From assembly GCA_002418775.1 (NCBI GenBank), contig DIEU01000076.1, positions 1 to 16,315 of the forward strand: 16,315 nt of DNA. Reading direction: 5' to 3'. Below are positions 5,344 through 14,437 of the stretch, piece after piece. Both the position numbers and the translations under genes were made by a program. The DNA is from Firmicutes bacterium UBA5766. Lineage in GTDB: Bacteria > Bacillota > Desulfotomaculia > Desulfotomaculales > Nap2-2B. Position 1 is the first letter of the stretch, and each line of letters starts with the position of its first letter. The notes under the pieces are model-generated. The model was not told where the DNA came from, ran no database searches, and was given only the letters and a program-made list of their open reading frames with translations.

Positions 5344-6317
5344 TCAGGCGAGGCGCCGCCGCGGCCAGGCCAGGAAATAACGGCTCAGCAGGATCAGGCC
5401 GCTTCCCATGGTAGACAGCACACTCGGCACAGTAATCACTGTGCCGGCCACCGGAATCAAGCAGATTAGCCAAAGGGCGGCCGCCCCTGCCAAGGTCAGC
5501 GTTACCAGGGAAAATTTTCTGCCGCCGCCGAATTTGGACTGCAGCAGGGAAAAAACAAAGCTCCCAAAACAGGCTTAAAGAATAAGCCGCTAATAAAGAT
5601 GAGCGCTCCGTAAGCTACGACCAGCAGCCAGGCTGCCGGCTGGCCCACTACCGTAATGGCCAGCAGGACAATAGCCAGGGGCGTCAAGGCGATCCACCCC
5701 AGACCCACGCCTAGGTTGCCCCAGGGTCTTTGGGTCAATGTTTCCACTTCCGACCGCAAGAACGGCGCCCCGATCAAGACCAGAAGCAGGGCTAGCACCA
5801 GGAGTTTAAGCAGGGAAAGCAGTTTTTGCCCCAGGACCTGCCACCAGAGGCGATTGGCGGGCGCTTCCGGGACAATGGCCGTATACTTAACCTGGCCCTT
5901 TACTTCCGCCCCGGGTGCAATTTGCGGCGGCTGTGGCCCCCGCCTAATCAGATCTCCGTCGATCTGGGCGCCGGGGAGGACATCCAGTCGGGAAGCGTCG
6001 ATCTTCAGGTTGCCAGCCACCCGGCCGGTCACTACCGCCGTTTTTACTCCGACGCGTACATTTCCTCCTACCGCGCCGTTCAGTTCCAGGTTTTCCCCGA
6101 AAAAGATCAGGTTGCATCCTGCCTCAGCATTGTTCCTGATCCTTAGCTGCTGACCCAGGACGGTTGCCGCCCGTCCTACCTGGGCTGTGATTTCAATCAC
6201 CTGGCCGGCCGTCCGCACGTCCCCGCCGACATCGCCACCCGGATTTAGATAACGGCCGGCGGCCAGCGGGCGCGGTAATGGCTGTGCCCGGGTTCGCTCT
6301 GCACCCAGCCTGGTCAC
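5344..6317 (-). pseudogene. Bactofilin-like polymer-forming membrane protein, frameshifted and lacking its N-terminus
   Basis: The first part (about residues 25-140) shows repeated beta-turn motifs of a bactofilin-type right-handed beta-helix: GGDVGGDVR, GGNVRVG, AGNLKID, DGDLI, GQVKY. It is followed by three hydrophobic segments (about 166-187, 203-220 and 226-248). As written the frame stops at TAA after ENFPW. If one T is added to the T6 run (5550-5555 on the + strand, read as A), the frame continues with FSLLQSKFGGGRKFSLVTLT and two more helices (LAGAAALWLICLIPVAG, MGSGLILLSRYFL) to TGA at 5344-5346. The GTG at 6317 has no signal peptide after it, although relatives are exported, so the 5' end is probably missing too. 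It lies 15 bp after the MacB fragment. Confidence 0.65.
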
Positions 6318-6332
6318 CCGGTTTCACCCGGC

Positions 6333-7101
6333 TTACTCCTGCCGCAAGGCCTCCACGGGGTTCATCCGGGCGGCGCGGTTGGCGGGGTACAGGCCGAAGA
6401 AAATGCCGACGGCGGCGGAGAAGGCAAAGGCGACAAGCACCGTCCCGAAGGAGATCAGCGGCGGCCACTTGGCCAGCCGGGCAACTAGATAAGCGCCGCC
6501 GGCCCCCAGCAGGATGCCAATGAAACCGCCGCACACGCACAGGACCACTGCTTCAATTAAAAACTGGCTTAAGATGTCCCGCCGCCGGGCGCCCAGGGCC
6601 ATCCGGATGCCGATTTCCCGCGTTCTTTCGGTGACAGAGACGAGCATGATGTTCATCACGCCGATGCCGCCGACCAGCAGGGAGATGCCCGCCACCGCCC
6701 CGATGATCAGGGTGATGATGTCGGTTGATTTTGCCGGCGACCTGCATTTGCTGCTCTAAGCTGACGGCTTTGTCGCGGTCTTTGACCTGGTGGCGGCGTT
6801 CTAAGATTTTCACCGCCTGCGCCATAGTCTGGGGCACGTCTTCTTTTTTCACCGTGCTGCCTTCCAGCTGCGTGATCTCCGCTCCGCAAAGGTTTCCTGC
6901 CAGAAGCCCAAGGGCACGTAAACGTTTTTTACCGTCTGCAGGCATAGGAAAACCGCTTTCTTCTTTAGTTAAACCAATGACCAGCGCCGCGCGGCCGTTG
7001 ATTGTCACCCGTTTGCCCAGCGGGTCTGTGTTTCCGAAAATTTCCCGGGCCAGGGTCTCGTCCAGCACGGCGACCGCTCTGGTCCCGTCCTGAAGAATTT
7101 C
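6333..7101 (-). pseudogene. MacB/FtsX-type ABC transporter permease, 5'-truncated and frameshifted
   Basis: From 7101 the frame reads part of the periplasmic domain (AVLDETLAREIFGNTDPLGK, then RVTINGRAALVIGL). Near 6729-6732 one extra A in an A4 run shifts the frame; after correction it continues TDIITLIIGAVAGISLLVGG, then IGVMNIMLVSVTERTREIGI, and on to NRAARMNPVEALRQE and TAA. These are hallmark motifs of the FtsX domain of MacB-like permeases, which work with an ATPase in macrolide, peptide or lipoprotein export. The first helix and about 130 residues of the periplasmic domain are absent: the gene breaks off exactly where the REP-like palindrome begins (7102). No ATPase or membrane-fusion partner gene remains beside it. 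Confidence 0.8.
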
Positions 7102-7177
7102 GGGGGCACCATATTAAATTTTTTTGAAAGGATAATTTAGTATGGTGTCCCCTTAATTCCCCCCCCTTAATTCCCCC
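7102..7177. repeat. REP-like palindrome, second locus, at the break point of the MacB gene
   Basis: GGGGGCACCATATTAAATT (7102-7120) is a near-complement of AATTTAGTATGGTGTCCCC (7134-7152), separated by a short T-rich loop and AGGATA. It is followed by repeated CCCTTAATTCCCC units up to 7177. The right arm matches the repeat at 4341-4438, including AGGATAATTTAGTATGGTG in the opposite orientation. It marks the truncation of the permease gene. Confidence 0.75.
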
Positions 7178-7227
7178 TTGATTCCAAAGCACATAATAAA
7201 GGAATTTGAATAGTAATCCGAGAGAAA

Positions 7228-7698
7228 TCACTTGTATTCTATTCCATTGAATTCGCACCATTCACGGGCGATTTTGCACAATGCTTCATATCTATAAGCA
7301 TACCAGTCTTCTTCGAGCCCATACCGAATAATAAGATCTTTGAAACGGCGAAATGCTCCTCTGTCTTTTATCGCAGAGCACAATTCATTTTTAAGCTTTT
7401 CATTTTCCTGCGAATAACAAAAGTCCTCCATAATGCTGTAATCGTTTACTTCATCCTAATCAGGCAGTTCGACATATTCGTCCCAGTTTTCCAGCAATGT
7501 TACTGATTCGCGGATAGCGTCCTGCTCCCAGCCCAGATACTTGCTAAAATCATCATCTTCTTCTGAATCCTCGGCTATAGCCATGTATCCCGTGAGAATT
7601 TCAGCAATCTCACCTGTCTTTTTGTTCAGGTAACATACACATTCTTGTGTTAGGCAATCCAGTTGATCGGCGATTTCTTTCAAGCTGACCGGTTTCAT
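7228..7698 (-). pseudogene. UPF0158-family protein interrupted by an in-frame TAG
   Basis: The frame starts at ATG 7698 (MKPVSLKEIADQLDCLTQEC) and reads through an acidic centre to YVELPD. It then meets TAG at 7456-7458 and continues without any shift as DEVNDYSIMEDFCYSQENEK through GAFRRFKDLIIRYGLEEDWY to EWCEFNGIEYK and TAA. Both halves are typical of UPF0158, a family of unknown function of about 150 residues; here the whole would be 156. The motif Y-L-N-K-K-T-G-E near residue 25 and R-G-A-F-R-R-F-K in the second half are characteristic. A single C-to-T change (CAG to TAG) would explain the stop. It lies 23 bp after a 45-residue basic-protein gene in the same direction, so the two are probably one operon. 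Confidence 0.75.
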
Positions 7699-7721
7699 AT
7701 CTTAATCAACCCTTTTGTTAC

Positions 7722-7859
7722 TTACTCTTCATTTTCCGAAATATTCCGCTTATGCTTAACTTTTCGGGTGTAGTCTTTAGTTGATTTATGGGGACGAGTA
7801 CCTGTATTAAACAGGGCTCGTGTTCTCCCTTTACGGATAGTTGTTTGTTTCTTTTTCAT
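7722..7859 (-). CDS. 45-residue basic protein upstream of UPF0158
   Basis: ATG at 7859 follows AGGA by about 8 nt. The product reads MKKKQTTIRKGRTRALFNTG, then TRPHKSTKDYTRKVKHKR, and an acidic end NISENEE. Seventeen of 45 residues are Lys, Arg or His. The layout (basic R-K-G-R-T-R-A-L-F-N core, then D-Y-x-R-K) looks conserved rather than random and faintly recalls ribosome-associated or ribosome-rescue peptides such as ArfA, but I cannot claim homology. It is cytoplasmic, with no helix long enough for a membrane. It is 23 bp before the UPF0158 gene and about 47 bp after the stop of the 255-residue gene, so it may be served by its own promoter or by read-through of the efflux operon. Confidence 0.65.
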   Translation of the reverse strand: MKKKQTTIRKGRTRALFNTGTRPHKSTKDYTRKVKHKRNISENEE

Positions 7860-7906
7860 GATATATCCTGCTAATTGTACTTTCAATGATGTTTTGTGCA
7901 GTAGAT

Positions 7907-8674
7907 TTATAGTGTAAAAGCGGGTTCGTTTGCTAAAGATGCGATAAGCTTATCCGCCTGTTTCTCATTCTCTGCCTCGCCGGTGATGGCGAGCCATACC
8001 GAGCCTTCCGCGCCGTGGACACCGCCTCCTGCGACAAGCTCGGCTGTTGCGCCGGTGAGGATTGAGATTGCTTCAATTTCGGTAAAAACCTCCCCGGGGA
8101 CCGGAAGAAGACGCGGCCCGTGGGTGCCGGGAGCATTGAGCTTTGCAGCCAGTTCATCAAGATTGCCGGAGATGCGCTTTTCCAATCCAACAGGCAGCAA
8201 CAAGCGTACATGCCTTCCGATAACAGCCTGCAGGGCGGCTGTTGTTGTGCCTCCCCTGGGATGGCCGATGAGAATCGCTGCCCGTTTTTGCGACAGGTCG
8301 AGAGAATTTGCTCCCTTTAGAATAACGTCGCCTTCCTTCATGTCGTCAACAATATCAAAAATAGTTTTTCCCCGCTGCCAATTGCCCTTGACGATTACAA
8401 CATCACCGGGGAATTCTGTTTCATCCGGAAGTCTTCCCGTTTCAGTTACAGGTATGCCGGGCGGGAGTGTAAGGCCGCGAAAAAAGCGCCGCCGGTTAAA
8501 TCCTGCCGCCTGGCCGGTCAGGGTTAGTATTTCCTCGGCAATATAGCCGTTTGTTGTACCTGCGATTATAACAACGGTTCCCGAACGCAGAGCGGTTTGC
8601 ACCGCAGGGTGGCCGGCAATTGCTCTGGCAATTAATCTTTTGCCCGCCGCAGGTGTGAGAACGGTTTGGAACAT
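7907..8674 (-). CDS. Conserved-looking 255-residue protein of unknown function, last gene of the efflux operon
   Basis: The start ATG at 8674 has GGAAGGG about 7 nt upstream and lies 18 bp after the TetR gene. It is soluble, with no signal peptide or membrane helix. Glycine-rich turns after short hydrophobic strands suggest an alpha/beta fold: TVVIIAGTTNGYIAEEIL (about 33-50), GDVVIVKGNW (about 90-99), DVILKGANSLDL (116-127), LIGHPRGGTTTAAL (about 135-148), LLPVGLEKRI (159-168) and GGGVHGAEGSVWLAITG (about 216-232). The G-T-T-N-G and H-P-R-G-G-T-T-T motifs could bind a phosphate or nucleotide, which is speculative. I do not recognise a named family. The reading frame is intact although the pump genes upstream are broken. 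Confidence 0.8.
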   Translation of the reverse strand: MFQTVLTPAAGKRLIARAIAGHPAVQTALRSGTVVIIAGTTNGYIAEEILTLTGQAAGFNRRRFFRGLTLPPGIPVTETGRLPDETEFPGDVVIVKGNWQRGKTIFDIVDDMKEGDVILKGANSLDLSQKRAAILIGHPRGGTTTAALQAVIGRHVRLLLPVGLEKRISGNLDELAAKLNAPGTHGPRLLPVPGEVFTEIEAISILTGATAELVAGGGVHGAEGSVWLAITGEAENEKQADKLIASLANEPAFTL

Positions 8675-8692
8675 GCTGTTTTCCCTTCCATA

Positions 8693-9331
8693 TTAGTATT
8701 GCGGAAACTGTTTCCGTGAAATACATATTCCATGCATGATTAGGTTGATCAGATTGGCCTTTTCTTCCTGCCTCTGTTCGTTTGACCATTTTTGTTCGTT
8801 TAACCATTTCTTGCAATAAACATCCCTTATATACCACATAAAGAAACTGTTGATAATTCTGGAGGCGAATTCAAGGTCTATTTCACCAATTTTTCCTTCG
8901 GTTTTGCCCTGGATAAGGGTTTGTGAAATAATTGATTCCATAGTGCCCGTCATTTTCTGCAGCAGGTTTTGAAATTCAACCTTGTATTCATGCCCGAGCC
9001 CCATGGATGTATTACTGATTAGAAATTTGATGTGTTTTAAATCTTCTTCGGCCGCCTCCTGAGCCATGTCGATCAACGCGTTGAATTTATCCATAAATGT
9101 GGTTTTACTTTCGATAGCATTCCTGGCCTGTTGACAGCGCTGGTTTATTTCAAAATCGACTGTTTTAATGAATAGTTCATTTTTGTTGTTAAAATACTCG
9201 TAAATCGTTCCCTTGCCGATTCCCGCAGTATCGGCGATATCCTTTATGCTGGAGTTGGAGAACCCTTTTTCGATAAAGACATTTAACGCAGCGGATAATA
9301 TGATTTCTTCCTTGTTTTTTGGCCTGGACAT
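8693..9331 (-). CDS. TetR-family transcriptional repressor of the efflux operon
   Basis: Protein of 212 residues. The start ATG at 9331 (MSRPKNKEEIILSAALNVFI) is chosen over an upstream TTG because AAAAGG lies 6-7 nt before it. Residues 8-54 form the classic TetR DNA-binding domain, with the helix-turn-helix SIKDIADTAGIGKGTIYEYF followed by NNKNELF. The rest is a helical ligand-binding and dimerisation domain with the usual low conservation; its inducer is unknown. The gene is 51 bp after the RND gene in the same direction, so it is part of the operon it probably controls, through the palindrome at 13781-13800. It is intact. The C-terminal region is rich in Trp, Lys and Gln (KWLNEQKWSNEQRQEEK). 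Confidence 0.9.
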   Translation of the reverse strand: MSRPKNKEEIILSAALNVFIEKGFSNSSIKDIADTAGIGKGTIYEYFNNKNELFIKTVDFEINQRCQQARNAIESKTTFMDKFNALIDMAQEAAEEDLKHIKFLISNTSMGLGHEYKVEFQNLLQKMTGTMESIISQTLIQGKTEGKIGEIDLEFASRIINSFFMWYIRDVYCKKWLNEQKWSNEQRQEEKANLINLIMHGICISRKQFPQY

Positions 9332-9382
9332 AAACGCACCTTTTCTTTTTGACAAAATCTTCTTTCAATAGCCTCAGTACCA

Positions 9383-12300
9383 TCAGTCCGTCACATTTGC
9401 CATTACTTTTGGCTTCTTTTTCCTGCTTGCAGAATTTCTCAAGTCATCCAGCGCAGTGTATATTATAGGGACTATCAGAAGGGTCAAAAGCGTGGATGAG
9501 ATAAGCCCTCCTATGATTGCGAAGGCCATAGGCTGACGCATCTCCGAGCCGGTTCCCATGGCCAGCGCCGAAGGGAGCATGCCGAAAATCATGGCTAAAG
9601 TAGTCATCAAGATCGGCCGCAGGCGGATCAGTCCGGCGTTCAGTATGGCCTCCTTGCGCTCCACGGCGGCGCCGCGCTGCTGCTTGATAAAATCCACCAA
9701 CAGGATGGCGTTTTTTGATACCAGGCCAAAAAGCATGATGATGCCTATTCCGCCGACAATGGTGAGGTCGCTGCCGGTTACAAACAGGGCCAGCACGGCT
9801 CCGATTATGGCAAGAGGAAGGGCGAACATGATGACCAGCGGATCGAGGAAGCTTTCAAATTGCGCGGCCAGGATTAAAAATATGAAAAGTATTCCCAGAA
9901 GCAGTGACTGGAACATGCTCATCGCGCTTTCCACCATTATTGCCTGTTCCTCGCCGGCGACGATGCTGATGCCTTTGGGTGTTTCTAGTTCATTGTTTAA
10001 TTTTTTCATAAAAAGATTGTTGAATGTTCCCATAGATATACCGGTATAATTTGCCTGAAGCTGTATTTCCCTGGACTTGTCATACCTGTTTATAGTGGAG
10101 GAGGAGGTTGTAAAGACCTTCCTGGTCACCTGTTCGAGAGGGATCATCATCAGCCCGCCGCTGCCTGAGTTTGAACTGGGTATATATATTCCGTCGAGGC
10201 TGTCCAGGTTTTTACGCTGTTCGTCCTTTAACCGGACACGGACATCATAACGGTCTTCTTCAGTTTCGTACTGTCCCGCCACAACCCCGCCGTATAAAGT
10301 GTACAACGTATCGCTTACCGCAGCGGGGCTCACTCCCATGTCGGCGGCCATATCGCGGTCAACGTCCAGCCTTTCTTCAGGTTTTCCTGCTTTGTAGCTT
10401 AAGCCCACATCCACATCCCCGGGAACCTGGTTCAAGATTTGCTTGGCCTTCTGGCTGTATTCCAGGAGCTGATTGAAATCATCGCCTTTGATGTGATACG
10501 ATGTCATCTTGGCCGAGGAAAAACCTACAGAAGAAGAGGTCACTACCGATAAGTCAATCCCGGGAATCTTTCTTAATTCCTCCCGCATTTTTCCGCCGAT
10601 TTCGTTCACGCTCTCTTTTCTGTCTTCTTTGTCCGGAAGCTTTATGACAAGGCTGATACTATCCGGCTGCACAGTCGTATATATAACGGATGCCGGGGTA
10701 TTTCCGGATTATCTTTTCAAAAATCTTGGCCTTTTTATCGGCCTCATCAAGAGCCAGTCCTGAATCCATGCCGGCGCTGACGGTAATCCATCCCGTGTCC
10801 TCGTTGGGTGAAAAACCTGTCCCCATTTGCGGAATCAGAGCCAGGCCCAGGAGAAACAAAACCGACACAATGGCAAGTGTTATAGCGCGGCGGTTTAAGA
10901 CTTTGCTCAGCAATCTTTGATAATAACCGGCTAAAAGTTCGAACAAATGGTTGAACCAGGCCAGAAACCTTCCTACAGGACCCTTAACGCCGCTTTCTTC
11001 CGCCTCCAAATACCTGGAAGACAGCAGCGGTGTCAGTGTAAAAGAAACAAGCAGGGAAACCAGTACACTGAAGGCAACTGTAAGACCAAATTCGACAAGG
11101 AATCTTCCGATTAATCCGCTCATCGTAGCTATCGGCAGGAAAATGGCCACAACGCTAAAAGTGGTGGACATTACCGCCAGGTTGATCTCGTTGGTGGCTT
11201 CCTTTGCTGCCTGCAGCGGGGTTTTTCCCATGCGGATGTGCCGGACGATATTTTCAATGACGACTATGGAATCATCAATCAAGAGCCCGACAGCCAGCGA
11301 AAGAGCCATCAAAGTTATAAAATTCAAGGTAAAATTCATGAATTTGAGGATGGCGAAGGTAGTAATAATCGAAGTCGGCAGGGAGATTGCGCTGATCGCT
11401 GTGCTTCCCAATCTCCGTAAAAACAATAAGACTATTATGACTGCCAGAATGCACCCTTCAATCATGGTTTTTTCAACATTGCTGATCGATTCACGGATGT
11501 CCTTGGAATTGTCCTTGACAATGTGGATTTTTACCCCGGCAGGCAGAGCGCTTTCAATACTGGCCAATTCCTTTTTGAGGTCGTCGGATACGGCTACGGT
11601 GTTGACGCCGGACTGCTTGACAATGTCTATCCCGATACATTCTTTGCCGTCGTAATAGGATAAACTTGTTTGATCCTTGAAGCCGTCGACGACTTCCGCC
11701 ACATCCCGCACACGGATCTCTGCGCCGCTGCGGGTTGCCAGCAGGATATCATTGAAGTCACTAACGTTCTTGATTGAGCTGTAGGTCCTTAAGGTAATTT
11801 CCCTGGAGCCGTCCGAAACTTTTCCGCTGGGAATATCAAGGTTATCCTGTCTTAAGCCGCTCAACACTTCCGCTGTGGTGAGGTTCAGAGCGGCCAGTTT
11901 TTCCTTGTCCAGCTTGATTTGAATTTCACGTTTTTTGTCCCCGTAGACATCGATTGACCCTACCCCGCTGACTGTGTTCAGCCTTTCGGTGATTGTGTCA
12001 TCCACCAGCTCGGATAGTTCATTGTTTTCCAGTGCGCCTGTGACTACTAGAGATAAAATCGGCCTCGCGTCTATGTCATATTTTGTGATAACCGGCTCTT
12101 CAATATCCTGGGGAAGCGTGCCGCGGATGGCGTCCAGCTTGGCGCGGACATCCTGAGCCGCTTCTTCCTGCGGTTTTTCCAGGGTAAATTCAATAAAAGT
12201 AAAGGAGAACCCTTCGCTGACATTGCTTGTTATGTGCTTGACCCCGGATATTTGCCCGATTGCTTCTTCGACTTTTTTGGTTATCTTGGACTCGACCTGA

Positions 12301-12470
12301 TCCGGAGAGGCGCCCGGCAGGGAAACGCTTACACCCACATAAGGTATATCGACTTCAGGCATATCGTTGATGGACAACCCAAGAAATCCGACTATGCCCA
12401 GGGCGACAAGTGCGATAATTACAACGAAGGCAAAAACAGGGCGTTTTAAGCTGACATCGGTCAGGATCAA
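9383..12470 (-). pseudogene. RND efflux pump (HAE1/AcrB-like), split by a frameshift
   Basis: The two frames together give about 1,027 residues, normal for an RND multidrug pump. The first part (12470-10659) starts at TTG 4 bp after the remnant fusion-gene stop, behind AGGGGGA; it has TM1 (RPVFAFVVIIALVALG), porter domain motifs and TM4 with the proton-relay pair Asp399-Asp400 (GLLIDDSIVVIE). The second part (10672-9383) holds the second porter domain and TM10 with the matching lysine (GLVSKNAILLVDF, codon at 9715-9713). They are joined at TATATATAC (about 10676-10686): RYIY should run on to TTVQPDSISLVIK, but the frame there is off by one extra or two missing bases and meets TAG at 10659-10661. 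Either a real null mutation or a sequencing error; a functional split pump is unlikely. Confidence 0.88.
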
Positions 12471-12474
12471 CTCT

Positions 12475-13620
12475 TTATTCCCCCTGTCCGCTTACAGAAA
12501 CCGCATCCCCGTCCTGCAGCATGTTAAGATTGGTGACAATCCCTTTTTCGCCTGCTTCCAATCCGGAGATGACCTCGGCCAGATTATTTTGAATCTCTCC
12601 GATTGTTACGGTGTGTTTGCGGGCGACACCATTTTCAATGGTGAATACAGATTAATTGCCTTCGGCGCCGGTCAGCGCTTTCATCGGGATGACGACTTTT
12701 TCCACAGTCTCGTCAACCGGTATTTCAACATAAGCAAATTCACCGGGATGAAGCTTTCCTGCTTCATTACCAACCTGGACCTTGCAGTCAAATACCCGCG
12801 CCGAGACATCTGCTGCGATATCAATTGTTTTGACGACGCCTTGATATCCTTTGGTATCCTCCCTGGAAAGCTTCACGGTGGCTTTTGATCCTGCTTTTAC
12901 TTTGTCCAGGTCACTTTGTTTTATTTGGATTACGGCATACAGCGAGGCGGTGTTTTTAACCTTGGCCAGAACATTGCTGGGAGAAACAAACTGGCCCAGG
13001 ACAACGTCTTTTTCATCTACGGCGCCGCTTATAGGGGATCTGACGACAGTGTTTTCCAGAGTGTCCTGAAGAGTTTCAATATTAATCCTGGTCGATTCCA
13101 AATCAACCTTGGCCGTCTTCAGGGCTGCTTCCGCGTTCTCAAAATCGGATTTGGATACAGCGCTGTTAACATAAAGCTGATTAATCCTGTCATAGTTGCG
13201 TTGGGATAAATCCAGGTTGAGCTCCAGTTTTTGTAAATTCATTTGAGCGGATTTCAACTGGTTTGCAATATCTTGGTCGTCAAGTATGACCATAGGCGCC
13301 CCCTGCGTTACCCTTTTGCCGCTATCAAACAGGATCTGGACGACTTTTCCGCTTTTTTTGCTGCTGACAATTCCCTCCTCCATAGGTTCCAGTGTAGCTT
13401 TAAACGACAATACGGAAGCACTTTTAACTGTCTTTGCCTGCTGCGCCTCGACATAGACCTTATTGCCCGCAGATGCCGACGCAGGTATCTTCTTCGCTGT
13501 CACCATTTTAAAAGCTCAAAATGCTCCGGCTGCCAAAACCACTATAATTATTGGTATTAAAATTGTTTTCCGGCTTATCTTCCTTGTTCTTTTTATCCTC
13601 CCCTTCCCCTGAAAAACCAC
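12475..13620 (-). pseudogene. RND membrane-fusion protein (periplasmic adaptor type) with two in-frame stops
   Basis: Read from a GTG at 13620, a basic start (RKISRK) and a membrane anchor (TILIPIIIVVLAAGAF) are followed by TGA at 13516-13518. The frame then continues as an HlyD/AcrA-like adaptor: first lipoyl half (SGKVVQILFDSGKRVTQGA), coiled-coil hairpin (about 60 residues, LDLSQRNYDRINQLYVNSAV), second lipoyl half (VVRSPISGAVDEKDVVLGQF) and beta-barrel domain. After GAEGN there is TAA at 12652-12654, yet the same frame goes on with SVFTIENGVARKHTVTIGEI to a final TAA at 12475-12477, only 4 bp before the pump gene. Without the anchor, the part starting at ATG 13506 would stay in the cytoplasm. 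The original start is uncertain; an ATA codon after GGGGAAGGGGAGG may be a lost ATG. Confidence 0.8.
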
Positions 13621-13780
13621 TTCTTATTCTAAACTAACCAACCAGCAGATGAATATTCTGCAAGAATACCAACGTTTGTTTATTATCTCTTCACTGCAGC
13701 CGGATAATTTTCTTTGCTTCTTTTATTTATAATAATCACTTCCAGAAATAAATAAGAAATGTGTTTTAATGGTTTCTTAA

Positions 13781-13800
13781 TTGAACGAACGGTCGGTCAA
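13781..13800. promoter_or_regulatory. Candidate TetR operator
   Basis: TTGAACGAACGGTCGGTCAA is an imperfect palindrome: 8 of 10 base pairs are symmetric. Its CGAACG/CGGTCG half-sites resemble those of AcrR/QacR-like TetR repressors. It lies directly downstream of the -10 box at 13809-13814, at the expected transcription start of the efflux operon, where a bound repressor would block initiation. Confidence 0.7.
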
Positions 13801-13808
13801 GTGCTATT

Positions 13809-13837
13809 ATTTTATTAACTTTTTTCCTTTATTGCAA
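13809..13837 (-). promoter_or_regulatory. Sigma-A promoter of the efflux operon
   Basis: On the minus strand TTGCAA (13837-13832) and TAAAAT (13814-13809) are separated by exactly 17 bp. Transcription would start near 13802, at the edge of the palindrome, leaving a leader of about 180 nt before the membrane-fusion gene. Confidence 0.65.
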
Positions 13838-13860
13838 GTAAAAAATAATAATGTATATTT

Positions 13861-14437
13861 CTTGTATATTTGAAAACAAGAGCCTGTATAAAAAATTTCA
13901 AAAAAATGTTTAAAATCTCTTAAGATTCTCAAAAGCTGACCGATAAATATATATGATTTGCCCTGTCCTAAAGCGCCGCTTGTCGTGACGTCCCTCTGCC
14001 CGGCAACCTTAAAACGTGTGGCAGAAGTATGGCAGTTTATAGAAAACGCTGGCGAATAGAATTGTTCTCCAAGTCAATTTTGATACAACTGGTATAGCTT
14101 TTTCAAGTTCATGTGCTTGCACATCCGTTTTTGTGTTTATGGAACTGATGATGTTCTGCAGGAAAATTATTCTAGACAAAGAATAATAAAAAAAGAAGAT
14201 TTATGAGTCGAAATCAACATAAACGTTCTAAAAATTAATAAAATAGTCAGTTGAATAAATGTAATAAAAAATTTTTATGAAACTGCACAGGGGAAAAAGA
14301 AGTTTTTAGTTCGCTTCTTTGCAGGTTGGAATTGAATCGCAGCAAATAGTGTGGTTAAGGAATATGGAAGGATGTGGGAAATAAAAAAATAAAACAAGCG
14401 CTTTAAAACAAGAAAAGAAATATAGACAAGAAAGGAA
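13861..14437. other. AT-rich intergenic region between the efflux operon and the protease gene
   Basis: No convincing gene. A GC-richer patch at about 13960-14070 stands out; on the minus strand it is open for some 80 codons but has no start codon or ribosome binding site. A hairpin with CTGC/GCAG and AAAGAAG/CTTCTTT arms (14283-14324) precedes the protease gene and could be a leader structure. No -35/-10 pair is clear. No riboswitch consensus is recognised. Confidence 0.5.

Noticed and set aside
5252..5473. 73-codon minus-strand open frame after the bactofilin-like gene
   Set aside because: It is out of frame with the clear membrane-helix continuation of that gene and shows no family features.
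7456..7458. Pyrrolysine or recoded stop as the explanation for the in-frame stops
   Set aside because: TAG, TGA and TAA all occur within genes here, beside frameshifts, so ordinary mutation or sequence error is simpler.
9558..10049. 163-codon + strand open frame, and similar long frames opposite the RND, TetR and 255-aa genes
   Set aside because: They are antisense to strong coding matches, have no family similarity and lack ribosome binding sites.
13985..14010. Walker A-like string GALGQGKS in the minus-strand frame of the GC-rich patch
   Set aside because: No start codon, no ribosome binding site and no Walker B; the match is short enough to be chance.
13970..14040. c-di-GMP or cobalamin riboswitch in the GC-rich patch
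   Set aside because: Short look-alike strings (GGTTGCCGGGCAG, CAGGGCAAA) occur on the minus strand but in the wrong order and without the conserved core.
14112..14125. ATGTGC-TT-GCACAT palindrome as an operator or terminator
   Set aside because: Short, with only two loop bases, no adjacent promoter and no firm T-run relation to a gene.
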